A DNA stretch of 6,723 bases. Source: Cyanobacteriota bacterium. Its GTDB lineage: Bacteria; Cyanobacteriota; Cyanobacteriia; Phormidesmidales; Phormidesmidaceae. The stretch is taken from NCBI GenBank assembly GCA_027592485.1, contig JAQCKL010000248.1:1-6723 (forward strand). The letters run 5' to 3'. Below are positions 1 to 6,210 of the stretch, one piece after another (position 1 is the stretch's first letter; every line of letters begins with the position of its first letter). The notes below the pieces were generated by a model. It saw only the letters and a program-made list of their open reading frames with translations, ran no database searches and was not told the DNA's origin. Both the position numbers and the translations under genes were made by a program.

Positions 1-270
1 ACTTGTCGCAACTTATACCCTGAGAGCTTTTATTACTTCAAGACCGACTTTTCAAACATCCTCTTACAGCAAGCTCTTCTGGATATCGGCGCGGCGATGT
101 ATCAACAGGCTGCGAGTAGTGATGACAACATCGATTTTGATGTTGATGTCCCACCCACTACACTGCTAGATGACAATATTGTGCAGGATGGTGTTGGCAC
201 TGAGATGGACGAAGATGATCTGGATGGCTTAGACGCCACCATCACGGCTGATTACGAAGCCATTGACTAG
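1..270 (+). CDS. dnaK: DnaK-type Hsp70 chaperone, C-terminal end (5' truncated by window)
   Basis: Frame 1 is open from the first base to the TAG at 268-270, giving 89 residues. Residues 21-37 (LLQQALLDIGAAMYQQA) resemble the last helices of the Hsp70 lid domain, where family members carry a 'LQ.AL..IG..vYQ.A' pattern. The rest is an acidic, low-complexity tail rich in D and E that ends ITADYEAID, similar to the acidic 'DAEFEEVD'-like ends of bacterial DnaK proteins. Hsp70s are cytosolic ATP-driven chaperones that bind exposed hydrophobic segments and take clients from DnaJ. The adjacent downstream dnaJ supports the call. Cyanobacteria carry several DnaK paralogues, and which one this is cannot be told from the tail. 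The first 15 or so residues do not look like a typical lid segment, so the tail is divergent or the reading frame upstream is uncertain. Confidence 0.65.
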   Translation, partial: TCRNLYPESFYYFKTDFSNILLQQALLDIGAAMYQQAASSDDNIDFDVDVPPTTLLDDNIVQDGVGTEMDEDDLDGLDATITADYEAID

Positions 271-276
271 CAACTA

Positions 277-300
277 GAATAGTAATCCTGCATACTATTT
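277..300 (+). promoter_or_regulatory. AT-rich inverted repeat just after dnaK, possible weak attenuator
   Basis: AATAGTA (278-284) and TACTATT (293-299) are perfect inverted repeats around an 8-nt loop, extendable by one G-U pair. They begin 7 nt after the dnaK stop, and the right arm runs into TTTTGTT. Geometry is terminator-like, but the stem has only one G-C pair, so complete termination is unlikely. Partial termination or mRNA 3'-end protection that lowers dnaJ relative to dnaK is an inference. Confidence 0.35.
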
Positions 301-303
301 TGT

Positions 304-319
304 TCATCAGAACTGATGA
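304..319 (+). promoter_or_regulatory. Perfect 16-bp dyad in the dnaK-dnaJ spacer
   Basis: TCATCAG (304-310), AA, CTGATGA (313-319) form a perfect dyad. As RNA it gives a 6-bp stem closing a GAAC tetraloop. As DNA it could be a dimeric repressor site. No U-tract follows, so it is not a terminator. It does not resemble the CIRCE element used by HrcA. Confidence 0.35.
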
Positions 320-339
320 CGTGTGCCCATTGCCTTTCC

Positions 340-355
340 CTCCACAAATGTGGGG
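340..355 (+). promoter_or_regulatory. GC-richer hairpin in the dnaJ leader
   Basis: CTCCAC (340-345) pairs with GTGGGG (350-355) around an AAAT loop, with one G-U pair. It lies 40 nt upstream of the dnaJ start and is the third hairpin in a row in this spacer. No T-run follows. It could be a transcript-processing or stabilising element in the leader. Function is inferred from position only. Confidence 0.3.
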
Positions 356-395
356 TAATGTATCGAAGTGTTCATCCCAACGAAAGTGACCGCCT

Positions 396-1529
396 ATGGC
401 CCGTGACTACTATGAGCTGTTAGGTGTTTCTCGAAGCGCCAATCAGGACGAGATTAAGCGAGCCTACCGTCGGTTGGCCCGCAAATATCACCCTGATGTG
501 AATAAAGAGGCCGGAGCAGAAGAGACCTTTAAGGAGATTAATCGGGCCTACGAGGTTCTATCCGAACCTGAAGTGCGGGCTCGGTACGATCGCTTTGGTG
601 AAGCCGGGGTCAGTGGGGCCGGCGCGGGAGGCTTCCAAGATATGGGAGATATGGGCGGTTTTGCTGATATCTTCGAGAGCTTTTTTGGGGGCTTTGGCGG
701 GGGTGTTGGGCAGAGTGGCGGGGGGCGTCGCCGAGGCCCCACCCGTGGGGATGATCTCCGCCTAGACCTGAAGCTTGAATTCAAAGAAGCTATCTTTGGC
801 GGCGAAAAGGAAATCAAGATTAGCCACTTAGAAACCTGTGGCACCTGTAGCGGCTCCGGCGCAAAACCCGGCACTCGCCCGAAGACTTGTGGCACCTGCA
901 GCGGTTCTGGCCAGGTCCGTCGGACCACCCGTACTCCTTTTGGTAGTTTTGCCCAGGTATCCCCTTGCCCGACCTGTTCCGGTAGTGGAGAGGTGGTGGA
1001 AGATCGATGTGAAACCTGTGGTGGCAGTGGCCATCGCCAAGAAAATAAGAAGCTAAAAATTACGATTCCAGCGGGGGTAGACAACGGCACCCGCTTACGG
1101 GTCTCCAATGAGGGAGATACGGGACAAAAGGGGGGTCCCGCTGGCGACCTCTATGTCTATCTATTTGTCACGGAGGACGCGAGCTTCCGCCGGGATGGCA
1201 TTAATGTCCTCTCGGATTTGAAAATCACCTACTTGCAAGCGATTTTGGGTGCCAAAATCGAAGTGGAAACGGTGGATGGTCCGGTCAAGATGGATATTCC
1301 TTCCGGGACTCAACCCGGTACTGTCCTCACGCTAGAAAATCGGGGCGTCCCTAGATTAGGCAATCCGGTCAGTCGGGGTGATCACCTCCTGACCATCCAA
1401 GTTCAAATTCCCACCCGCCTCAATCAAGGGGAACGGGAGTTGGTTGAGAAGCTGGCGGAAATGCGGGGTGATCTCGTCAGCAAAGGCGGCGGTATTGAGG
1501 GCTTCCTGGGAGGGTTATTTCGAGGATGA
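396..1529 (+). CDS. dnaJ: Chaperone protein DnaJ (type I Hsp40)
   Basis: This co-chaperone binds unfolded clients and stimulates DnaK ATPase. The 377 residues match the usual type I length and domain order. The J domain is residues 4-67 with the HPD motif at 32-34. A Gly/Phe-rich linker spans about 71-109 and includes a DIF motif at 91-93. The zinc domain has four CxxCxGxG repeats, with cysteines at 148/151, 165/168, 191/194 and 205/208. The C-terminal beta-sandwich client and dimer domains follow, with the conserved QPGT at 306-309. All key residues are present, so it should be functional. The ATG at 396 begins exactly at the conserved MARDYYELLG start; no strong Shine-Dalgarno sequence is visible. 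It follows dnaK by 125 nt, and its TGA overlaps the next gene's ATG, suggesting coupled translation. Confidence 0.97.
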   Translation: MARDYYELLGVSRSANQDEIKRAYRRLARKYHPDVNKEAGAEETFKEINRAYEVLSEPEVRARYDRFGEAGVSGAGAGGFQDMGDMGGFADIFESFFGGFGGGVGQSGGGRRRGPTRGDDLRLDLKLEFKEAIFGGEKEIKISHLETCGTCSGSGAKPGTRPKTCGTCSGSGQVRRTTRTPFGSFAQVSPCPTCSGSGEVVEDRCETCGGSGHRQENKKLKITIPAGVDNGTRLRVSNEGDTGQKGGPAGDLYVYLFVTEDASFRRDGINVLSDLKITYLQAILGAKIEVETVDGPVKMDIPSGTQPGTVLTLENRGVPRLGNPVSRGDHLLTIQVQIPTRLNQGERELVEKLAEMRGDLVSKGGGIEGFLGGLFRG

Positions 1530-1822
1530 GTGAAATCCCGGCTGACTCAATACCCATTTCAATACCCGCTAGGGCTCCATCGGCGGCGTTCACTGTGGAT
1601 GCCCATCTCGATCTGAGAGGAACCCCCTGCCCTATCAACTTTGTCCGCACTAAACTCCGCTTGGAGCAGATGGCGGCGGGCTCTCTTTTGGAAGTCTGGC
1701 TGGATCAAGGGGAACCGGTAGAGCAGGTTCCCGATAGCTTGACGATGGGGGGCTACAAAATCGAGCAACTCACTCACCGGGACGGATTTGCGGCCATGAT
1801 TGTCCGCAAACCGGAGCAGTAG
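1526..1822 (+). CDS. TusA-family (SirA/YeeD-like) sulfur-carrier protein
   Basis: This 98-residue protein carries the TusA fold signature: a beta strand LDLRGTPCPIN with Cys35 in a Cys-Pro context, then a helix (FVRTKLRLEQM), a strand (LLEVWLD) and a second helix region (VEQVPDSL). In TusA itself the cysteine carries persulfide sulfur for tRNA 2-thiouridine synthesis and other sulfur relays. Here the usual CPxP motif is CPIN, with Asn38 replacing the second proline. About 25 low-complexity residues precede the domain. The ATG overlaps the dnaJ stop (ATGA), and GGGAGGG at 1508-1514 inside dnaJ could serve as ribosome-binding site. Lodged between dnaJ and rsgA, its role may concern translation or tRNA modification, but that is inference. 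Family call is firm; the sulfur acceptor is unknown. Confidence 0.85.
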   Translation: MSEIPADSIPISIPARAPSAAFTVDAHLDLRGTPCPINFVRTKLRLEQMAAGSLLEVWLDQGEPVEQVPDSLTMGGYKIEQLTHRDGFAAMIVRKPEQ

Positions 1823-1824
1823 GC

Positions 1825-1836
1825 ATGGGTAAGTGA
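1825..1836 (+). other. Three-codon mini-ORF (Met-Gly-Lys-stop) overlapping the rsgA start
   Basis: ATG GGT AAG TGA lies in the 10-nt gap after the TusA-family gene, and its TGA (1834-1836) overlaps the GTG start of rsgA at 1833. Such stop-start overlaps can feed reinitiation. Twelve bases can easily do this by chance, so this is only a candidate leader. Confidence 0.2.
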
Positions 1837-2972
1837 CTGAAGCTGCCTCTACCCAACATTCGAGTTCAGCTTGGTTGGGTACGGTGTCATCCGCCCAAGC
1901 CAATTTTTATTGGGTCCGTCTGGATGAGAAAGCGGGCAACGGGCCTTACCAGCCCCTTAAGATGACTCTGCTCTGTACCCGTCGGGCTCGCCTCAAAAAA
2001 ATGGGCCAACAGGTCATGGTTGGGGATCGAGTCTGGGTTGAGGACCCTGACTGGGAGGATGCACGGGCTGTCATCACCGCAGTGGAACCTCGCCGCACCC
2101 AATTGGACCGCCCTCCAGTCGCTAACGGCGACCAAGTATTGCTGGTCTTTGCCCTAGTCGAGCCCACGCTCGATCCACACCAACTTAGCCATTTTCTCGT
2201 CAAGGCAGAAGCGACCGGCATGGATGTCTGTCTTTGCCTGAATAAAAGAGATTTGGCTAGCGAGGTTCAGCAACAAACATGGATCGAACGCCTCTGCCAA
2301 TGGGGGTATACCCCGATTTTGATCAGTGTTCAAACTGATCCGGCGTTTCCGGCCTTAGCCCAAGCTTTACGGGATCGCATCACTATCGTTTCAGGACCAT
2401 CAGGGGTAGGGAAATCTAGCTTAATCAATGCCTTGATCCCCAAAACTGATTTGCGCACGAACCAGGTCTCGGGAAAGTTGGGCCGAGGGCGGCACACGAC
2501 TCGCCATGTGGAATTATTTGAACTTCCCCAAGGCGGCCTATTGGCTGACACCCCTGGGTTTAACCAACCTGAAATTAGCTGCCATCCAGAGGATTTGGCA
2601 CAATACTTTCCTGAGATCCGGCAGCGACTTGAGGGCGATCGCTGCCAATTTGGGGACTGCCTACATCGCGACGAGCCTGGCTGTGTGGTGCGGGGGGACT
2701 GGGAGCGATATGAAGACTATTTGGCCATTCTGAAAAATTGTCTGGCTCAGCAACAGCTCCGGCAGGACTCTCCCGACCCAGAAGCAACCTATAAGGTGAA
2801 GGCGACGTTAGCGGGCCAGGTCAGCCATGAACCCCGTTTGCAAGCAAAAAAATATCGCCGGGTGTCCCGTCGTCGTCGGCAACAAGCATTACAGGAATTG
2901 CGCTGTGAGCTGACCGATACGGTAGAACCGCTCTCTGATTTGGATGAAATTGATTGGGAATCTGAGAATTGA
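1833..2972 (+). CDS. rsgA: Small ribosomal subunit biogenesis GTPase RsgA (YjeQ/YloQ)
   Basis: RsgA is a GTPase that binds the late 30S subunit, checks decoding-centre maturation and releases assembly factors. The G motifs occur in the circularly permuted order typical of the family: G4 NKRD at 137-140, then the G1 P-loop GPSGVGKSS at 188-196, G2 RHTTRH at 220-225 and G3 DTPG at 239-242. An OB-fold N-terminal part spans about 15-88. The zinc motif C-x4-C-x-H-x5-C is complete (C271, C276, H278, C284). At 379 residues it is slightly longer than many relatives because of a basic stretch (RRVSRRRRQQ, 342-351) followed by an acidic tail. The GTG start fits the family N-terminus, and the next in-frame Met is residue 44, inside the OB fold. 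It lies 10 nt after the TusA-family gene, so probably in the same transcript. Confidence 0.96.
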   Translation: MTEAASTQHSSSAWLGTVSSAQANFYWVRLDEKAGNGPYQPLKMTLLCTRRARLKKMGQQVMVGDRVWVEDPDWEDARAVITAVEPRRTQLDRPPVANGDQVLLVFALVEPTLDPHQLSHFLVKAEATGMDVCLCLNKRDLASEVQQQTWIERLCQWGYTPILISVQTDPAFPALAQALRDRITIVSGPSGVGKSSLINALIPKTDLRTNQVSGKLGRGRHTTRHVELFELPQGGLLADTPGFNQPEISCHPEDLAQYFPEIRQRLEGDRCQFGDCLHRDEPGCVVRGDWERYEDYLAILKNCLAQQQLRQDSPDPEATYKVKATLAGQVSHEPRLQAKKYRRVSRRRRQQALQELRCELTDTVEPLSDLDEIDWESEN

Positions 2973-3041
2973 TACCGAATCTCACGTTCGCCTTGCTAGC
3001 CTGGCAAATCCATACCGTACACTAAAGGTTCGATTGCGATC

Positions 3042-3046
3042 AGGAG
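3042..3046 (+). promoter_or_regulatory. Shine-Dalgarno sequence that bears on the S1-homologue start
   Basis: AGGAG sits only 1 nt before the ATG at 3048, which is too close for normal initiation. The in-frame GTG at 3051 is 4 nt away and the TTG at 3057 is 10 nt away. The true start may therefore be one of these, shortening the protein by 1 or 3 residues. Confidence 0.5.
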
Positions 3047-3047
3047 A

Positions 3048-3932
3048 ATGGTGGCTTTGACCTTTTCGACAGATGATTTTGCCAAGGCGCTGGCGGCACA
3101 CGACTACACCTTTCAGGCCGGTAGTGTCGTGCGTGGCACAGTCATTGGCCATGGCTCAGAAGGGGTCTATGTAGAAATTGGCGGCAAGTCCGATGCCTTT
3201 GTCCCCCTCAAAGAAGCAGCCCTGGGGAAAGTGGAGAGCTTAGAAACCGCCCTGCCCTTGGAAGAGGAGCGAGAGTTTTTAATTATTCGGGAACAAGATG
3301 CCGACGGTCGGATCTTGCTCTCGGTACGGCAGCTATTGGTTAAAAGCCTGTGGGAAAAGTTGACCCAGCTACAAACCGATAGTGCGGTTCTAGAGGTCAA
3401 GGTGACGGGCATTAACAAGGGCGGCGTTATTGCCGATGTTGAGGGATTAAGGGGATTTATCCCGCGATCGCACCTCAGCCAAAAGGAAGACCTTGAGAAT
3501 ATGGTCGGACAAACCCTATCGGTCAATTTCCTAGAGGTTGATGCCGAACGAAACAAGCTGGTGTTGTCTGAAAAATTGGCTAATCGCTCCCGAGCCATGG
3601 CCAGTCTAGAGGTCGGACAACTCATCAGCGGGACCGTTGCCAGCCTCAAACCCTATGGTGTCTTTGTGGATTTCAATGGCGTTACGGGGCTCTTACACAT
3701 TAACCAGATCAGCAAAAACTATGTCGGTTCCCTAACCGGTCTTCTCACCGTTGACCAACCCTTAAAAGCGGTGGTCGTGGCTCTGGATGAAGAACGCAAC
3801 CGCATTTCCCTGTCTACCAAGGTGCTAGAAAAGTACCCAGGAGAGATGCTGAAGGAACTAGACACGGTGATGGCCGATGCGGAGAGCCGTCTCCAAAATC
3901 TTGACAGTGCTTTAGCAGAGAGCGACCTGTGA
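3048..3932 (+). CDS. rps1b: Ribosomal protein S1 homologue with three S1 domains (Rps1b/Nbp1 type)
   Basis: This 294-residue RNA-binding protein has three OB-fold S1 motifs at about 23-95, 112-176 and 188-257. Typical S1 signatures are present: GTVIGHGSEGVYVEIGGKSDAF in the first (split as GTVIGHGSEG and VYVEIGGKSDAF), GLRGFIPRSHLS in the second and LKPYGVFVDFNGVTGLLHINQIS (LKPYGVFVDF, GLLHINQIS) in the third. The C-terminal 35 residues are helical and charged. E. coli S1 has six such domains; cyanobacteria and plastids use short forms with about three. Cyanobacteria commonly carry two S1 paralogues, and this length and N-terminus (LTFSTDDFAKAL) fit the smaller Rps1b/Nbp1 type. The likely role is binding mRNA 5' regions during initiation. 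It is 75 nt downstream of rsgA and 37 nt before the Tab2-family gene. Paralogue assignment is less sure than the S1 call. Confidence 0.88.
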   Translation: MVALTFSTDDFAKALAAHDYTFQAGSVVRGTVIGHGSEGVYVEIGGKSDAFVPLKEAALGKVESLETALPLEEEREFLIIREQDADGRILLSVRQLLVKSLWEKLTQLQTDSAVLEVKVTGINKGGVIADVEGLRGFIPRSHLSQKEDLENMVGQTLSVNFLEVDAERNKLVLSEKLANRSRAMASLEVGQLISGTVASLKPYGVFVDFNGVTGLLHINQISKNYVGSLTGLLTVDQPLKAVVVALDEERNRISLSTKVLEKYPGEMLKELDTVMADAESRLQNLDSALAESDL

Positions 3933-3969
3933 GTTTGTGCAGGTCCTATCAAAGCGAGGTTGATTCCCC

Positions 3970-4833
3970 ATGGTGACGATTTGGGAGCTGGACTTTTACT
4001 CCCGTCCGATTTTGGACGAAAACAATAAAAAGCGCTGGGAGGTGCTGATTACAGAAGGGACTCAGACCGTAGAGGCCGATCCAGACAATCTCTTCCGCTA
4101 CAGCAAATTTTTGAGCAATACCCAGGTCAACTCCCTTGAGTTAAAGACCGCCATTGAGGAGGCGATCGCGGCGGCAGACGCCCGTCCCAACCGGATTCGC
4201 TTTTTTCGATTGCCCATGCAGGCCATGATTATCCGCGCCTGCGAAGCCCTAGGCATTGCGGCTAAGCCCAGCCGTCGCACCCTGGCATTACAGCGCTGGC
4301 TTGACTATCGAAAAGCAGAGGTTTATCCCCAGGAACCGGGCTATACCGATAAACCCTCCCCCACGGTCGCAGCCCCACCCGCCTCTCCCCGGCCTTTGCC
4401 CGATGCCCTAGTCGGTCAACAATGGGCCTTTGTTACCTTGCCGGCCAAAGATTTTGCTGACATGGCAGATTGGCCCATGGACTTTGGTGAAGCCTTCCCC
4501 CTGTCATTGGCAGCGGTTGATGGCGACACGATGATTCCAGGTATCGTCATCTTTTCGCCCCGGGCGACAGCCATGGCCGCCTGGATGTCAGGGTTAGAAC
4601 TGGCAGAGGTGCAGGTAGAAGCCACTAAATCGCCACGCTTGATTTTGGAAACGGGGGCAGCAGAGAGTTGGATCCTCTCTCCTTTGGGCACACCAGAGCT
4701 AAAAAAAGAAGCAGAGAACTTTGCTGCCACCAAAGCAGCCGCTAACCAGGTGCATTTCTTGGCTTTACAGACTTCAGCCGACACGGAAGCGTTTGCTGGG
4801 TTTTGGCTCATGCAAGGGTTAATCCTGGGGTAG
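3970..4833 (+). CDS. tab2: Tab2/Atab2-family RNA-binding protein
   Basis: The N-terminus TIWELDFYSRPILDENNKKRWE is the family hallmark (WELDFYSRP at residues 5-13), and the 287-residue length is normal for bacterial members. Chlamydomonas Tab2 binds the psaB mRNA leader and is needed for its chloroplast translation. Arabidopsis Atab2 acts on photosystem mRNAs. In cyanobacteria a similar RNA-binding role in photosystem expression is inferred, not shown here. A proline-rich linker at about 129-144 separates two halves. The C-terminus contains FWLMQGLILG. From memory, the eukaryotic members have a conserved WLL tripeptide there, which would make WLM (279-281) a conservative change. The ATG is preceded by GAGGT at 3956-3960 with a 9-nt spacer. 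It follows the S1 gene by 37 nt, a fitting neighbour for a translation factor. Confidence 0.92.
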   Translation: MVTIWELDFYSRPILDENNKKRWEVLITEGTQTVEADPDNLFRYSKFLSNTQVNSLELKTAIEEAIAAADARPNRIRFFRLPMQAMIIRACEALGIAAKPSRRTLALQRWLDYRKAEVYPQEPGYTDKPSPTVAAPPASPRPLPDALVGQQWAFVTLPAKDFADMADWPMDFGEAFPLSLAAVDGDTMIPGIVIFSPRATAMAAWMSGLELAEVQVEATKSPRLILETGAAESWILSPLGTPELKKEAENFAATKAAANQVHFLALQTSADTEAFAGFWLMQGLILG

Positions 4834-4835
4834 CC

Positions 4836-5696
4836 ATGGCTGGTCCATTACGGGGCGAGAACCAGGAACAACGCTATTCTCTCTGGCAAATCACAGGGCT
4901 GTATGGGGTATTAGGGGCGATCGCGCTGGTGATGCTACTGCCCCTCCTTTGGCTGCTGAGCACCGCCCTCAAGTCGCCAAACGAAAATATTTTTCAGTTC
5001 CCGCCCCAGTTTTTGCCAGCGGAGCCCACACTCCAGAATTTCATCACCGTCTGGCAACAAAATCCCTTCGGGCAGTATTTTTTCAACAGCATTTTAGTGG
5101 CGGTGCTGACCGTAGGGCTGAACCTGCTGTTTTGCTCCCTAGCGGCCTATCCCCTAGCTCGGCTGCGGTTTAAGGGACGAGAGGCACTGTTCTCCCTGAT
5201 TGTGGCCACCATTCTGATTCCCTTTCAGATTGTGATGATTCCCCTGTATGTCTTGACCGTACAGTTGGGGCTACGCAATTCCTACTTGGGGATTATTTTG
5301 CCGTTTATTGCCTCAGCCTTCGGTATTTTTCTGATGCGACAAGCCTTCCTGGGGGTACCCAAGGAACTGGAGGAAGCCGCCCGCATGGATGGCTGTTCAG
5401 AACTGGGGATTTGGTGGAATGTGATGATCGCCTCTACCCGACCAGCACTGGTTACCCTGGCGATTTTCGTCTTTATCGGCTCTTGGAGCGACTTTCTGTG
5501 GCCTTTGATTGTGCTAGATCGGCCTGAGTATTACACCTTGCCCTTAGGGGTGGCCAAGCTGGCGGGTAGTTTTTCCCTAGACTGGCGATTAATTGCGGCG
5601 GGTTCGGTGATTTCAATTGTGCCCGTGGTGCTCTTTTTTGTCGTGATGCAACGCTACATCGTCCCCAGTGAGTCTAGCAGTGGCCTCAAGGGTTAA
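4836..5696 (+). CDS. Carbohydrate ABC transporter permease, CUT1 (MalG/UgpE-like)
   Basis: This inner-membrane subunit of a binding-protein-dependent sugar importer has 286 residues and six hydrophobic segments at about 21-44, 84-106, 117-141, 151-171, 204-226 and 252-273. The cytoplasmic EAA loop, which docks on the ATPase, is clear: EEAARMDGCSELGIWW from residue 179, followed by P203. The first periplasmic loop (ALKSPNENIFQFPPQFLP) and the C-terminal MQRYIVP also match MalG-like permeases. ATG 4836 is chosen, 2 nt after the tab2 stop; a TTG at 4803 would add 11 residues overlapping tab2 and is less likely. The substrate cannot be told, and neither the partner permease, the binding protein nor the ATPase is in view, so the gene looks separated from its system. 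Cyanobacterial relatives include sugar and compatible-solute importers. Confidence 0.93.
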   Translation: MAGPLRGENQEQRYSLWQITGLYGVLGAIALVMLLPLLWLLSTALKSPNENIFQFPPQFLPAEPTLQNFITVWQQNPFGQYFFNSILVAVLTVGLNLLFCSLAAYPLARLRFKGREALFSLIVATILIPFQIVMIPLYVLTVQLGLRNSYLGIILPFIASAFGIFLMRQAFLGVPKELEEAARMDGCSELGIWWNVMIASTRPALVTLAIFVFIGSWSDFLWPLIVLDRPEYYTLPLGVAKLAGSFSLDWRLIAAGSVISIVPVVLFFVVMQRYIVPSESSSGLKG

Positions 5697-5705
5697 CGGC
5701 GATCT

Positions 5706-5726
5706 GGCCTAATGCTCTACTAGGCC
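5706..5726. terminator. Inverted repeat between convergent genes, weak terminator candidate
   Basis: GGCCTA (5706-5711) and TAGGCC (5721-5726) form a perfect 6-bp stem with a 9-nt loop, 10 nt after the permease stop. The right arm reaches the stop codon of the minus-strand small ORF. GGCCTAAT is also directly repeated (5706 and 5723). Position between converging genes suits a bidirectional terminator, but no T-run follows on either side. Confidence 0.3.
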
Positions 5727-5887
5727 TAATCTCTGTCGGGATAGATGGCCCTGATGGCCGTTTTGAAGGGCCAACAGCGATCGAGCCATCCCTTGGCAAA
5801 CTGATGGGTCTCTAAGGTTTGCGGTATTTCAAACGCGGCTGGAATAAAAGGCGGCGGGTTGGGCTGTTCTGGAATGGCTTGATCCAT
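5726..5887 (-). CDS. Hypothetical small protein (53 aa)
   Basis: I do not recognise this protein. From ATG at 5887 it encodes 53 residues: a proline-rich first third (IPEQPNPPPFIPAAFEIP) and a second half with aromatic and basic residues (FAKGWLDRCWPFKTAIRAIYP), ending PDRD. There is no signal peptide or membrane segment. It starts 38 nt after the moaD stop on the same strand. A TTG at 5929 in the same frame would overlap that stop and give 67 residues. Position suggests co-transcription with moaD if it is expressed. It could equally be a remnant of a longer gene or non-coding. The lack of stops over 67 codons is only mild evidence. Confidence 0.4.
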   Translation of the reverse strand: MDQAIPEQPNPPPFIPAAFEIPQTLETHQFAKGWLDRCWPFKTAIRAIYPDRD

Positions 5888-5925
5888 GGTTACCCGAGTG
5901 CGCCCTGCGATTTGGTGCGAATGGG

Positions 5926-6180
5926 TCAACCCCCGCTAACGGGGGGAATCAACACGACTTCATCCCCCTCTTGAAGCGGGGTTTCGGGATCGACAAACTG
6001 AAAGTTAACGCCGAAGCGGGTCAGCTCCCGCCACTGCTTTAGGCTGGGGTGCTGATCAATCAGGCGATCGCATAATGCCGATACCGGGGTACCCACGGGC
6101 AGAGTGAGCGTCAGCTCGGGCTGTCCATAGGCCTCTTGATAGGCCGCAAACAGCTTGACGGTAATTGTGACAGTAGCCAT
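5926..6180 (-). CDS. moaD: MoaD/ThiS-family ubiquitin-like sulfur carrier protein
   Basis: The 84-residue product has the beta-grasp MoaD pattern: an N-terminal strand TITVKLFAAYQEAYG, the helix TPVSALCDRLIDQHP, and the C-terminal EGDEVVLIPPVSGG. In MoaD the terminal Gly-Gly is adenylylated by MoeB and converted to a thiocarboxylate that donates sulfur to make molybdopterin in complex with MoaE. The PPVSGG ending is the classical MoaD form rather than the shorter ThiS ending. Length is as usual (about 80 residues). The ATG at 6180 fits the family start; ribosome-binding sequence is weak. No moaE, moeB or moaA is in view, so a role with another sulfur acceptor remains possible. It lies 30 nt downstream of the end of an eroded ArsA-like gene on the same strand. 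Confidence 0.92.
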   Translation of the reverse strand: MATVTITVKLFAAYQEAYGQPELTLTLPVGTPVSALCDRLIDQHPSLKQWRELTRFGVNFQFVDPETPLQEGDEVVLIPPVSGG

Positions 6181-6210
6181 AGGTCTTTCATCGGTTGTTA
6201 GAGGAGCCCG

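Noticed and set aside
271..395. CIRCE/HrcA operator upstream of dnaJ
   Set aside because: No TTAGCACTC-N9-GAGTGCTAA-like repeat is present; the dyads found are unrelated in sequence and spacing.
771..782. Adjacent HindIII and EcoRI sites (AAGCTTGAATTC), possible cloning junction
   Set aside because: They lie within dnaJ and encode the expected KLEF residues of the conserved DLKLEF strand, so they are natural.
548..1108. Long minus-strand open frame opposite dnaJ
   Set aside because: It is antisense to an intact, conserved dnaJ, arginine/proline/serine-rich and without recognisable domain; a shadow of codon bias.
2993..3023. Promoter for the S1 gene (TTGCTA ... TACACT)
   Set aside because: Spacer is 19 nt and both boxes are poor matches; too weak to list as a feature.
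4803..4835. TTG start adding 11 residues to the ABC permease
   Set aside because: It overlaps the tab2 C-terminus, and ATG 4836 gives a normal permease N-terminus right after the tab2 stop.
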